From Gonium pectorale (taxonomy: Eukaryota; Chlorophyta; Chlorophyceae; Chlamydomonadales; Volvocaceae), in NCBI GenBank assembly GCA_001584585.1, contig LSYV01000034.1, forward strand, positions 87,991-151,480: DNA of 63,490 bases, read 5' to 3'. Of the stretch, positions 11,193 through 23,500 are shown piece after piece. The notes under the pieces were generated by a model that worked only from the letters and a program-made list of their open reading frames with translations, did not search any database and was not told the origin of the DNA. Position numbers and translations under genes: made by a program. Every line of letters starts with the position of its first letter. The first letter of the stretch is position 1.

Positions 11193-11780
11193 GGTGCCCG
11201 GGTGGGCACTTAGGGCAGCCCGTCGGAATTTCTCGGTGCCCACCCGCCCGGCGGCCCTTCCAATTAATTTCCCTGGTGCCCACCTTGGTGCCCACGCGCG
11301 CCACGAGCGGTTTACTCCCCAAAAACGTCCATATCCTAGCTATCTCATGCGTTTGTGTAGCAGCACATGCGTTTTTTTAGCGTCCAGGCCCGCCACACTC
11401 AGCCATGAGCCACCCGCAACAACAACCACACTACTCCGTGGCGGTACCACGCCGCGCCCTGCCAGTGGCTCAGCGCATCCCCATACAGGAATTCGGCTAC
11501 ACTGAACCACGCCTGGCTGACAGGCCAGACGTACGGCATGGGGCGTGCCATCGGTTCAACCCCACCACCCGCCACTCCCCACCCCACCCCCGGCCCCTTC
11601 CATGGGGCCGCCTGCCGGTGGTCCAGGATTTGCCGAGGGTGGGCACCTGGGGGGTGCCGGAGATGATTTCCCAGTGCCCACACGGGCACTGGGGGTTGAG
11701 AGGAGTAATTTCGTACGTGCCCACCCTCCGGTCCCGAATTATTTCTGTAGTGCCCACTTGGGCACTAGTGCCCACCTCCC
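11193..11780. repeat. Two clusters of GTGCCCAC motif repeats
   Basis: At least five copies of the pattern ATTTC, 4-6 bases, GTGCCCAC occur (near 11228, 11268, 11667, 11707 and 11738). Additional GTGCCCAC or GGGCAC half-sites form small palindromes such as GTGCCCACTTGGGCAC. The two clusters flank about 350 bp of ordinary sequence, which resembles the ends of a small non-autonomous element. No target-site duplication was verified. Confidence 0.6.
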
Positions 11781-12930
11781 GAAACACTGGCTGTGCAGCT
11801 TGGTGAGCGGCGGGGGCTCGGCGAGGGAAGGAGAGGGGCAGTGTTCAAGGTGTGAGGAAGGGGTCGACAATCGAGGTAGCCATGACTGCGCGCTGCTGGC
11901 CGGAAGCAGCAAGTGGGGAGGGATGGGGATGGCGAGAGGTGGGGATGCGGGCGGCGAGGGCGGGACAGAACTTGGGGATGAGAACTTGGTGAGTAACGAA
12001 GTGTTTGGTGTTTGAAGGGGTGCGGCAGGTCGGCCTTCAGTGCCGGACCACGCCAGCCCATTAAGCTAACGCTGGTGCTCCACTGCTGCACGTGCAGGAG
12101 GGAGAACGAGCGTAATACGGGGAGGATGCGACCGATGGGTGGAGGGGGAGCGGCAGGCGGCTGCCGGAGTCTTGGCAGACCAGCAGCCTGCAGCCAAAGA
12201 GCGGCAGCCGAAAGGACAGCAAGGGCAGCAGCAGGATCAGCTTGCGGGGGCCAGAGAACAGGAGGTGCAATTCGCGGGTTCTGTCGGGGAGGCGCCGGTG
12301 GCGAGGGCGGGCATGCAGCCGGAGGTGCCGCGCACGGCGGCCTGGCCCTGTCGCCAGTGCACCAGGCGTCGCAGCGGCGCCTCAAAGCCGGCAGGCCGCG
12401 GTCGCCAGACCTGCAGCCCCGGCCGGCCCGCCGATTTCCGGAGCAGGAGCTGAGGGTTTGGCCTACGCGCGGCGGCAGGCGGCCAATCCGGAGCACCCAA
12501 CTCGCTCCCGGCACCATGAGTCCGCTAGCAGGGATAGACCGGGCCCAGCTGGGCCAGACCATGCAGATTGTGCAGCTGGAGCAGCCGGGGGGGGGCCAGC
12601 AGTGCTTTTGATTTGAGTAAAGCATTCCTTTTTGGAATATTTCTGGCTCCAGGGCTTGGGAAAAAAGGGAAACGTCGGGGGGCCGCTGGCAGGGCTCATG
12701 GATGGTGGATGTATAGGTAGTTCCAGCTGTGCCGATGGGCGTGGAGCGCCTGCAGAGGCGGCGCCGCTGCTCCTGCCGCCTGCGGAGCTGCTAGACACCC
12801 CGGCTTGCTGGCTGATCACATCGGCTTCCGTCTGGCAGCTGTACGCGGGTGCTCAGCTGGTCCGAGTGGTGATCGAGCTGGGCAGACAGCTGGCCAGGCA
12901 GCTGCCGCCGCTGTGCACCCACGTGTCTAA

Positions 12931-13380
12931 GAAGCACGTCGAGCGCGCCATGTCTGGCAGGGGAGGAGAGGCAGTAACAGCGGGTACACGCAGACCGCCG
13001 GCTCCACCTCCACCTATGGCAGCGGTGGTACTGGAGGTGGAGCCGGCGGCAGTGGATACGGCGGCGGCAGATGCGGCAGTGGCGGCGGCGGAGGGTACGG
13101 CGGAGGGTGCGGGGGCAGCAACCAGGGCGGCAGTGCGGCCGCCGGCCCTGAGACTGGCGGGTGTGGCGGCGGCCGCATGACCACTGCCTACGCTGGCGGC
13201 GGCAGCCACAGCCGCCGAGGCCGCCCTGTAGGCGGACCGGCGGGGGGGCTAGGGAGGCGCGGCGGCTGCAGCCCAGGAGTTAGACGGGCAGGTGCAGCAG
13301 CTGAGCTTCCACGGCACCTTCCTGGGCAGCTCCGCCTACCCCGGTTGCCGCGTCCAGCACCTGGCGTCGCGGCGGAGTGA
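12931..13380 (+). pseudogene. Possible decayed Gly-rich coding remnant
   Basis: In one frame after a stop at 12928 the sequence reads as a Gly/Ser/Tyr-rich, keratin-like run (for example SGYTQTAGSTSTYGSGG and GGSGYGGGRCG) up to about 13200, then loses this character and stops at 13380. A different frame just downstream (about 13275-13380) reads QELDGQVQQLSFHGTFLGSS. There is no start codon, and no splice sites restore a single frame. It could be a gene fragment, an unrecognised exon, or chance reading of a GGC-rich repeat. Confidence 0.25.
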
Positions 13381-14589
13381 TACGCGCTAGCGGAGCAGCT
13401 CAGCCAGCCGGCACGTTAGTGATGGTGGAGCAGGGCTCTGAGATCGAGGCTGGATGCCCGTGGATGGCGGAGAGGTCGAGAAGGATGAGACGGAATGAAG
13501 CTGAGACGGGAGCAGTGCCGTGACGTGGGCTGTGGCCGCAGTGTTGAACAATCGGGCGAGGTCAAGCACCCAGGCTCACGAGTTAACAGGATGTTGCTGT
13601 TGCTGACGTGCGTGCAGTGGTTAGGAGGCGGCTGGGCGGAAGTGGATGAAGCGGACGCAGCAGTGGACGCAGAAGTTGAGCTAGCGGAACGAGCACCCGT
13701 TGTTACCAATCCGCGCGTCGCCGCGTGGCCGGGGCCGGGGTGCACGCTCAGCCAGCCGCCGCCATTACGCAAATTTGGCGGCGGCCCGCCAGCACTTAAC
13801 GGAAGCCTGCCAAACGCGCGCAGCGGGGGACGCGCCGGTACAGCCAGGATGTGCACAGACAGCAGAACCAGACGACCAGTTCTAGCTGCCGCCAGAGGCG
13901 TGGGCCGCCATAGGGTTCCCTAACAAGCGGAATACACGAGCAGAATAAGCGCGAGTCCGCCCACGGGCTTCGGGGCTGTGAGGTTGCCTAGACGATGAGG
14001 CACACAAAAACAAGTACACAGACACGGACCGTATACTAATCATTTCGCCGGCCTTTCCGCCCCTCGTCGGCGCCAGGTATAGGACCCGCTACAGGCCACG
14101 CCGGCAGGGCACAGCCGCGCATGCTAACCATGCCGGGACGCGGGCCAACGGCGCTTGCTGTTTGCGCCATGTGCCTGTGACTGGCGGAGCTACGTCAAGT
14201 ACGATACAATGACGGGAGAGGTGGCGCGGGACAGTGGTCTTTCCTTGTTTCGCCAACCAATACGCCAATCCCCCTATCCTGTCCGCAAATCAATCCCTCC
14301 GCAGGAGCTGATCGGACGGGTGGGGGCGGATGCACCTGAGAACCGCAGTATGCGACCCCCTACCTGACACCCTTTAAATTACCATGGCACACCTCCAATT
14401 GGATGGCCACCCTTGGTTACGTGAGCGTTTCCATGTCGTTTTTCCCAGACGTCGGTCGTAACCTATTCACCTAGGGCGCCGAGCGAGATCATCACTCCTG
14501 AGTACATTGCTTGAAAAGGCATAGAGAAAGAGCGCGTGTTGGCTCAAGTTGGCTGGATGGCAGTGCTTTGTGTGCAAGCTTTTTACTGA

Positions 14590-17500
14590 ATGCACGTCCT
14601 TCGGAAATTCCTCTGCTTCTCCACCCGCGGCGCTACATCTGTGCCCGCCGCGGCTGCGAGTACGCCCGCTGTGGAAGACGCCAACGAACATGGGGCAGCG
14701 CTCGGCGAGCCCGTCGATCAAACTGAGAGCCCCGTGTGTGTTTCTCGCGGAGGAGCAGGGCTGACGAGGGTATGTGCCCCAACAATCCGCGACTCAAGCC
14801 ATCTGCGAGGACGCCAGCGGTGTCCGTTCCCATTTCTCACTGTATGCGGTTCTCTGGCCTGCAGCTCGTGGGCGAGGCGTTCGATGAGTTACTGAAGGCG
14901 CACGGAGGCGACACCTACACGCGGATTAACATCCTCCTCGAGACCGTGCGCCGCACCCTGAGGGCCTCCGACGCCAGGTAAGTGCAAGCTGCTGCACTCC
15001 GCATTGCCAGCTGCTGGGGGACGCCGCCCCCTCCTTCATCTCCTTCGTCCAGGGCCCACTGGAACGGACAGAGAAGTTATGGCGCTCGTGAATCGTCATG
15101 CATCCCGCCAACCATTGGTGAGTTCAAGCACGCCCCTCTCCTCCCTCCCCCCCATACAGACTGGCGTTGCTGTCGGCGGACGGCTGCTGGGTCTTCCTGG
15201 CGCCCCCGGCGCCCGGCGCTGTCGGGCCGGCACGGGTCGCAGGGTGGGGCGGAGGGCAGCTCTACGAGCTGCTGTCAAACCAGGCAAGGAGCGGACTCCT
15301 GCAGCTTGCACACACCAGACATGCATGCCCTTTCCCAAGCATTCGTGGCACTTGTTCCAATGCCGCTCGCTCCCCTGATGATAGACAAGTCTCCCGTTGA
15401 CGCCGAGCGTGTTGAGCCGCGGCGTGAATGCTGCTGCCTCCATACTCCACACTCCACCTTGCCTCTGTCCCCCTTCCTTCCTCCGCATCCCTCTTCATGC
15501 ACTCGTCACGAGCAGCCCGGCTCCTTCGCCATCATCCGGGACTACAACCTGCTGCCCGACGACCTGAGCCTCCCCGACAGTGGCACCGCCCCAGCGCAGC
15601 CGCACCACGTCTCCGGGGTTGTGGCTATGCAGTTGGGGCCGGCTACTGGCCCCCCAAACACCGGCAGCTCTATCGGCCTCGGAGGCGCAGCCGTTTGCCA
15701 GCTGTCGCCACCGGATCCCGCAGCCGTAGTAATCCGGGCCCTGCGTAAGTCCGTTCGGGTGAAGCCCTCAGACCTCATCGTACTGCCGGTGTGCTTCGAA
15801 GGCAGGCTCGTGGCGGCCCTGCTCCTGGGCTGGGCCAATCCCCCACGGCCACCACCGGTGGCGGCAGCAGCTGCAGGGCCGGCCACGTCTTCTGCCCCTG
15901 CTAGCGGCGATGTGGGAGGGGGTGGTGACGGCGGCCAGGCCAGGAGTGGCAGTGGCAGTGGCAGTGGCAGTGCGAACACCGTGTCAACCAGTCCCACCAC
16001 AGCCAGCGTCAGCGCCAATGGCGCGGATGGCAGCCGCGACAGCACGAGCGGCGGCACTGGTAGCGTCGCGGTCAGCGGCGGGGACGCAGGGGGCGCACAG
16101 GAGGGCTTCGGCATCAGCCCTCGGGAGCTGAACCTGCTGATGCGGTTGGCGCAGTTCCTCGTGTTCGGAGTCATGGGTGCGCCGCCCCAGGCGCGAATGC
16201 TGGGCGCGGTGAGCGGGGCGGGGAGCAGCACAATTGCATGCTGTTCCCGAGTACGCTCGGTTCTAGTACACGGGGTGTACACGTGAACTTTGCGAGGCGC
16301 TGTGTGTGGCATCCCGACCTGTGCGGGCGGATAGACGCGCAGGACGGGCTTGGGGCTCGTGTGCTGGGCGCGCGCGGCATGGGCCTGGCCAAAAAAAATA
16401 GCGACGGACAAAGCGCGCAGCGGACAGTGGGCGCATCGAGAGCCACGGCGCAAGGCAGACGTCGTTTGATGTGCCCCGTCCGCACAGCCGCCTGGCAGCG
16501 CGGTGGCTCAGATTCCATGGCACGGCACTCTGACTGCGACCGCGCGTGCCCGGCCTGCGTGTGCAGCTCACGAGACGGCTGTCGTGCCTGCCGGAGTCCC
16601 CCAACCTGCACTACTTCGTGGCCGGCCTGCTGCACGCGGTGCCCGAGCTGCTGCACACGAGGTGAGGTGCGCCGACGGCGTCCGAGCCGGGCCGGCAGGG
16701 GTTGGACCGCGGGCGCGTTGCAGGGCGGGGTCCGGGGTGTCGGGGGTGGGGCTCGGGAGTCCCCCGGGCCAGGTCAGGCCAGGCCTCGTCCTCCTCCGAG
16801 CCTCGGCGTGCTGCCTGGCAGTGCTGCGCGTGCGCAGCGCTGTCGCACGCGCCCGTGTCCTCTGCTCGCGTCGCCGCAGCACAGCACAGGGCAGCACAGC
16901 ACAGCGCACGGGCGCCTGGCACGTCTTTGAGCTGCGCCCTGGACCGCCTGCGACAAGCGCGCGCAGCTTGCCTGGTGCGCCCCGGCGATGGAGCTTTGCC
17001 GCCCTCCTGTTGCCGCCCCCATTGGGTCATGGCGCGTGTGGGCTGCTGCACCTCCTCGCCCTGTCCACACGTGCGCCGCCGTGCGGCCCTCCCCCCGTGA
17101 CCACCGTTGACCCGTTTTCCGTTCCGTATTACCCCCCCCCCGGGTGGTGTGTTCACGACCTGATCTTTCTGGCCTTGTGCGCGGTGTGCCAAGGAGCTGA
17201 CAGCCTTTCGGCCCTGCCGCCTCCCCAGGTTTGGGCTGACGCTGCACCCCGTCTTCATTGTCTGCCACGGAGTTGCGCCAGGCGCCAATGCCATCTATTT
17301 CGCCAGGCGGCAGACGAAAGATGCGACGGGCTCCGCGGCCGCCGCGGCCGCGGCAAGCTGGACCGGGATCAGTTCGGGCGACGGGAGCCAGGCCAACAGC
17401 TCGCCGCTCGTCCGGGCGATCCGCGTCAGCATGCGCCAGACCCTGCTCGCCGAGCTGCTCAGGTGGGTTTCGCTTGTCTCGGGAGGCTCGGGAGGAGCGC

Positions 17501-20500
17501 TGGCGCTGTGGACTTGCGTGTTGTGATGTTTGCGCGGAGCTGGCTCAGAGTTCCAGCGCTCGACCATGCCTGCAAGGAGGCTCCTCGTTTCCGTTCCCAA
17601 CATTGCAGCTCTGCGGCTGGGCAGGACGGCTCGCTGGACGCCGGCCAGGCCGCTGCCGCCGCCGCCGCCACAGCCAGCCCGCCACCAGCTGGTGCCGTGC
17701 ATGGGCACACCGACGGCTCGCACAGCCAATTCATCACCAAGCTGCTCCCAAACATCGCTGCCCACATGGTGGGGGAGGGCCCCGGCTGCCGCGACGTCCT
17801 GCTTTGTTCCAACATCGTGGGCGGCAGCATCGGCAGCATGGTGCTGTGCGTTCAGGCGGTACCCTCCCGGTCGGGTGACGTAGAGGAGGCGGCAGAGGCG
17901 GCGGCGGCAGGGGCGGCAGCTCCGTTGGCGCGGGCGGCGGCAGGAGACGCGGGAGCCGAGGCGTCAACGGCGCCGCCGCAGCCCTGGGCGGTGCCGGTCG
18001 GGGTTGCTGGCGTGCGGACGAGCGGCGCTGCGCACCCGCAAGCGTTTCCCATGCACACGACACCGGCGGCGCGCGCACACGCGCTCCAGTGCCAGCGCCA
18101 GTTCGGCATGTACCTGCTGTCGCCGGAGCCGCTGCCGGGGGCGGTGCTGCAGGCGGTGGCGGACGAGCTGCGGCAGCTGTTGGGGGTGAGGGGTAGTGAA
18201 GAAGGGAAACGGGTCGCGTCGCGGACGCCCAATCGCATACGAAACAGATGGCCTTGTGGCGGTCTTGGCGTAGTTGTGGGCGACCTGCGAAACTGCGACG
18301 TCAGCGACGAGCGAGCAACGTAGCGGCGTACGTGCCTGTGGCGGTTGTAGGCGCTGAGGGGAGCGGGACGGGCTGGGGACGCGGAGGCGGAGAAAGGGGA
18401 GCACGTGTCATCGCCATGCCAGGGGTTTCCGCTTGGCGGCGGTGCGCAGGCCCGGGGAAAGGGCCAGGGCCAGGAGCTTCGGGGCCGCCATGCGGCGTGC
18501 CGCGCGGGGCTTGTGCAGCCAGCCGTAAGGACCCCTTCGGTTGCGCTCTCCTCCGCGCCCAGCGGCAGGAGCCAAGCCGCTGGCACCCAAGCGACTGCAC
18601 GTTGCCGACTGACCGAACCGCCGCTCCAAGGCCCAAGCCCGTCCGCACGCAGACGAGCCGGTACACAAGGGCGCTGCCAGAGGGCGTTGGTGGCGCCATA
18701 TTCGCCCAGGGGACAACCCTCTTCGCCTGCCCCCCGCCCCTTGCCGCCTCGCTTTCCCCACGCCCTCCCGCCACCCCCCCCCCCGCAGATGATCCTGTAC
18801 GCATGCTCAGTGGACGGCGGGCCCCTGTCCCTCGGTGACCTGGGTAGCTGTAATGCCGAGCTAGGGGCATTGCAGCAGAAGGCGCTGGGCCTTGAGACGG
18901 AGGAGGTCACGACGTCGGGAGTCAACGCCGCCGAAGCGGCCCCCTCGATTACGGACGGGCCGCTGTCCGCATCGCTGCCGTTTGGGGGCGTCATGGACGC
19001 CGCGGGGACAGCCGCTGCCTCGACGGCGGCGCTTGCGGCCGCCGGCGGGAGCTCTGGCGGGGGGTCCAGGCGGCCGGCGGCGCAGGGCCAGGCGGTGCCG
19101 CTGCCGCTGCTCCTGTCCGCGGACCGGATGGTGCGGTCCGGGGAGGCGGCGCGGCTGCAAGGTTGGTGCACTGCGGCGGAGGGGGAGGGGGGGAGAGGAG
19201 ACAGTCAAACCGAGCTCCGAAGTAATAACCCAGGGCCCCTGCACGGTCCGCGCTCCCAGCGGGTAAGGGTAGCTGCCACACTCGTACGCCCGGCGCGGTG
19301 CGGTACGGTGCGGTACAGTGCAGTACGGTGCGGTACGGTGCATACCACACACACAGTGAGGTCGTAGGTCACCGTGCCTTGTGCATACGTGGCCCTAGCG
19401 CGCCCTCACATCCTCTGCACCATGGTTCCAATGACTCCCATGACCGGCCATGACCGGCTCCCTCGCAACTGCCAACTTTCCACTTCCGGCCGGCGGCCCC
19501 CCGCAGCGCCGCCAGGCCGACCAGTGTCGCTCTCGCGCTTCCGCCGCATTGGCTCGCTGCTCCCCGCCGGCCCGGCCAGCGCCGCCAGCGCGGCGCGTGT
19601 CCGCGCCGCGGCCGCGCCCCTGCCCGGGCGCGCGCACTCGCAGGCGCACCTGCTGCTGTCGAGGGAGTCCCCGCGGGCGGTGCGGCCGGCAGGTACGGCA
19701 GTGCCGTACTCGTGTACGGTGCTGTGCCGCCGCGCGCTCGTGGTGCTACGTTGTCCGGTTCCGTCCTGCGCACGCGTGCGCCATCGCGTCGTCCGCTCCC
19801 GCCCTCCCCCCTTGGCCCGCGGTGCCAGGGCGGTTCGGGTGTCCGGTTCCGTGTTTTCGGTGTTGGTTCAGTGCTCCGCTCCGGAGCTCATCTGACCCGC
19901 CCCACCCCCCGCGTCGCGACCCGTTTCCCAACTCCACTCCCCCCGTGTGCGTGCGTGGTACCGCGTGGCCGCTCGCGAGCGCGTGCAGGCGGGTGGCTGC
20001 GTGTGGCGCGGCCCTCCCTCTGACCGCCCGACTGACTCGCGTTTGCCTTGGCGTCGCAGGCGGCCAGGGCGCGGGCGGCGCGGGCCAGCCGGAGCCAGCA
20101 GCCGACGGGGCCGAACTTGCCCTCCAGTGGATGCACTTTACTGCACCCGAGGTGCTGCTCGAGAGCTCGGCGGCCGACGCCTCGTCCATGCAGGTAGCTG
20201 GGGCGGGGGAAGGGGTCGCTGACTTGGTACCTCCCTGCCCTGGACGGCGTTAGCTGCTTTCAAGCTCCGTGTCCTGGTGTTGCTTACCTGATTCCCCGCT
20301 GCAAACCGGTGGCTGGCTGGCTTGCCCGCCCGCTCGCTGGTGTTGCGCGTGAGGGAGCTGGCGGGATGGGACAAGGGAGGGGAGGGCGGAGCGCGGAAGT
20401 GCCTTGAACCAACACCCCCCCCCACCACGCGCGCGCGGGAGGGGACATACGCTGCTGGCGCCCAGCTCGTCGTTATTCTTTCCCCTTTCCCTTCACCCCC

Positions 20501-23500
20501 CCGCGTGCGCGCGGAAGGGGGCGTGGGATGCCAGCAGCGCGCTGCGGCTGCCTTGCCCAGCCGCACTGCGCTGCGAGCCGCGCCGGGGTGGACGGGCTGC
20601 GCGGGGCNCAACACGTGCGCATCGCCCACCCCCTCCGCCCGCCCCCTCCGCTCGCCCCCTCCGCCCACCCCCTCCGCCCACCCCCCTCCGCCCGCCCCCT
20701 CCGTGCCATGCCATACCGCACCGCCCATCCTCTGCTCCACGCCCAAAACGGAGTGCTTCACAACTTCACCTGGCCTCCCATNNNNNNNNNNNNNNNNNNN
20801 NNNNNNNNNNNNNNNNNNNNNNNNNNNNNNNNNNNNNNNNNNNNNNNNNNNNNNNNNNNNNNNNNNNNNNNNNNNNNNNNNNNNNNNNNNNNNNNNNNNN
20901 NNNNNNNNNNNNNNNNNNNNNNNNNNNNNNNNNNNNNNNNNNNNNNNNNNNNNNNNNNNNNNNNNNNNNNNNNNNNNNNNNNNNNNNNNNNNNNNNNNNN
21001 NNNNNNNNNNNNNNNNNNNNNNNNNNNNNNNNNNNNNNNNNNNNNNNNNNNNNNNNNNNNNNNNNNNNNNNNNNNNNNNNNNNNNNNNNNNNNNNNNNNN
21101 NNNNNNNNNNNNNNNNNNNNNNNNNNNNNNNNNNNNNNNNNNNNNNNNNNNNNNNNNNNNNNNNNNNNNNNNNNNNNNNNNNNNNNNNNNNNNNNNNNNN
21201 NNNNNNNNNNNNNNNNNNNNNNNNNNNNNNNNNNNNNNNNNNNNNNNNNNNNNNNNNNNNNNNNNNNNNNNNNNNNNNNNNNNNNNNNNNNNNNNNNNNN
21301 NNNNNNNNNNNNNNNNNNNNNNNNNNNNNNNNNNNNNNNNNNNNNNNNNNNNNNNNNNNNNNNNNNNNNNNNNNNNNNNNNNNNNNNNNNNNNNNNNNNN
21401 NNNNNNNNNNNNNNNNNNNNNNNNNNNNNNNNNNNNNNNNNNNNNNNNNNNNNNNNNNNNNNNNNNNNNNNNNNNNNNNNNNNNNNNNNNNNNNNNNNNN
21501 NNNNNNNNNNNNNNNNNNNNNNNNNNNNNNNNNNNNNNNNNNNNNNNNNNNNNNNNNNNNNNNNNNNNNNNNNNNNNNNNNNNNNNNNNNNNTGGCCTCC
21601 CATCATGCGTTCCCTAGCTGGCTTGCGCGCCCCTGCAACTCATTTGGCGGCGCGGGGCGTCGTCCATTGAGCTTCTGGCGCCACAACAGCCATGTCTCCG
21701 ACGGCAGAGCGTACTCCATCCCCCCTCCGCGTGTCCAAAACGCGTCGCCTCGCTCTTTACCCCCCCGGGCAGACCATGGTCTCGTCGCTGCGCTCCGGAG
21801 TGACTGCGGCGCTGACGGGTGCCATGACCCTCAGCAGCAGCGACGACAGGTGGGTTGGGGTCGTGGGTTTGGTGCAGGCGCTCGCGGGCTGCGGGACACG
21901 GTGGGGACGAGCGGCGGGGGCGGCTCCGCGCAGGAGTGTGGTGTCGGGTCGCCTACCCAGTACCGGTACCTGCGTTAATGGGGTGAGGCGCCGGGGTAGC
22001 GAGGAGGACGTTGGGGCGACGGGGAAGGGAATGGCGCGGGAGGCGAAGCGGAGGGCGCCGAGGGGGCGGGATCAGCTGGTGACCCAACCGGGTGGCGCGC
22101 TGGCCTGTATCAGCAGCGGCGGAAGGGATGGCGAGCAGTTGGGTTGGCAGTTGCGACGCCACGTGGGACGAACGCCCACGGGCAGAGGCTATGGTCGTAT
22201 ACAAGACGGGCGCTTCTGACGGCGCGCTGCTGTCTGTAGGCTACTGGACGCCGCTGTAGCAGCATTTGCGCGCTCGATAACACCGATACGCCACCGGTGA
22301 CGGCCCGTGCTGTGCGCTAGGGAGTGGAGGTGGGGATACAGTTTCGCGAGACGCTCGCTGCGGGAACGGGGTCGGGCTCCGAGTCCCCAGCTCGCGCCCT
22401 GCAGCCCGGAACCCGGAGCTCGGCTCCAGCCCGCAACTCACCCGCCGCACGGAGTGCCTGTTTTGCATACGCACCACAACCTGAGTGTGCGTGTGCATGT
22501 CTGCCCCCACATGTGTGTCGCCATTCGCAGGTCCCTGCTGGCCCAGGAGCTGGCCGCAATCCGGCTGTCCAAGATCATCGGTCACGGCGGCCAGGTGCGG
22601 GTCTGTGCGGGGTGGGGCCGGGGCCGGCTGTGGCGCTCTACCCCCCACCCCCCGGCACGCCCTCGCTTCCCCCCGCCTCCTCCAGCCCATCCGTAACCAA
22701 CGCTGGTCACCCACGTGCGCCGTCAAGGCCATGTGATGCTCTTGCGCCCCGCACCGCGCCGCGGGATGGGTGTCCCCTGTCCCCAACAGCCCCGGCAGCC
22801 TCCGCAGCTCCGGCCTCAGCTCCGGCCTCAGCTCCGGCCCCAGCTCCGGCCCCAGCTCCAGCCCTAGCTCAACTCTCCCCAACCTCCGTCTGCCGCTGGC
22901 CCATGCCATCCCCTGACCTGCGGAGCGGCTCTGCCGCACGCGACGACCCCGGGGCGGCTACCCCCGTCCCCTCCCTCCCGGTGGAATGACGCTTCCCCCC
23001 TGCCTACTCTCCCACCTGACTGTGCGCGCCCCCCTCCCTCCGGGCCTTGCTCGCCAGGGCCTCGTGCTGCGCGGGACGTTCCACGGCTTGGAGACCGCCG
23101 TCAAGGTGATCGCGCACAAGAGGCCCGTCGCCGCCGCGAAAGGGGACACCCCAGCGGCGGCAGCTGGCGAAGGTGCCGCCGGCGGTGGCGGCGCCGGCGG
23201 CGGCGGCGCGGCTGCCGCCGCGGGCGTCGCCGGGGACGGCGAGTACGGCCTGGACGGCTTCCAAGATGTTGTCGGGGTGAGGGGCGAGGAGCGCTTGCTG
23301 GCGATGCCGGCACTGGATGCCGGTTATAACGCCCTCGTGCCTATGAGAGATGGCAAACCTACCGCAGCCCTCCTTAGCCCTCCGCCCTCCTTAGCCCTCC
23401 GCCCTCCTTAGCCCTCCGCCTTCCGCCCTGCCTGGGTGCCCACGTGGCCCATAGCGTCCGCGGCGTGTGTCGCGGGGCCGTTGCTGTTGGGGTACTGTGG

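Larger units (their letters stand above)
10953..14589. other. Intergenic region with minisatellite clusters and possible decayed coding sequence
   Basis: The region contains two clusters of a GTGCCCAC motif (11193-11296 and 11641-11780). From about 12.0 to 14.3 kb there are short protein-like stretches in changing frames separated by stops: a Gln-rich frame near 12139-12450, a Gly-rich frame at 12931-13380, and patches up to 14367. No set of exons with consistent phase could be built, so no gene is called. The last 100-200 bp should hold the promoter of the second kinase gene. Confidence 0.45.

Noticed and set aside
11765..12625. Long open frame on the minus strand (286 codons)
   Set aside because: Pro/Ser/Arg-rich composition is what the complement of GC-rich repeats gives; there is no domain, and a Gln-rich frame on the other strand is equally plausible.
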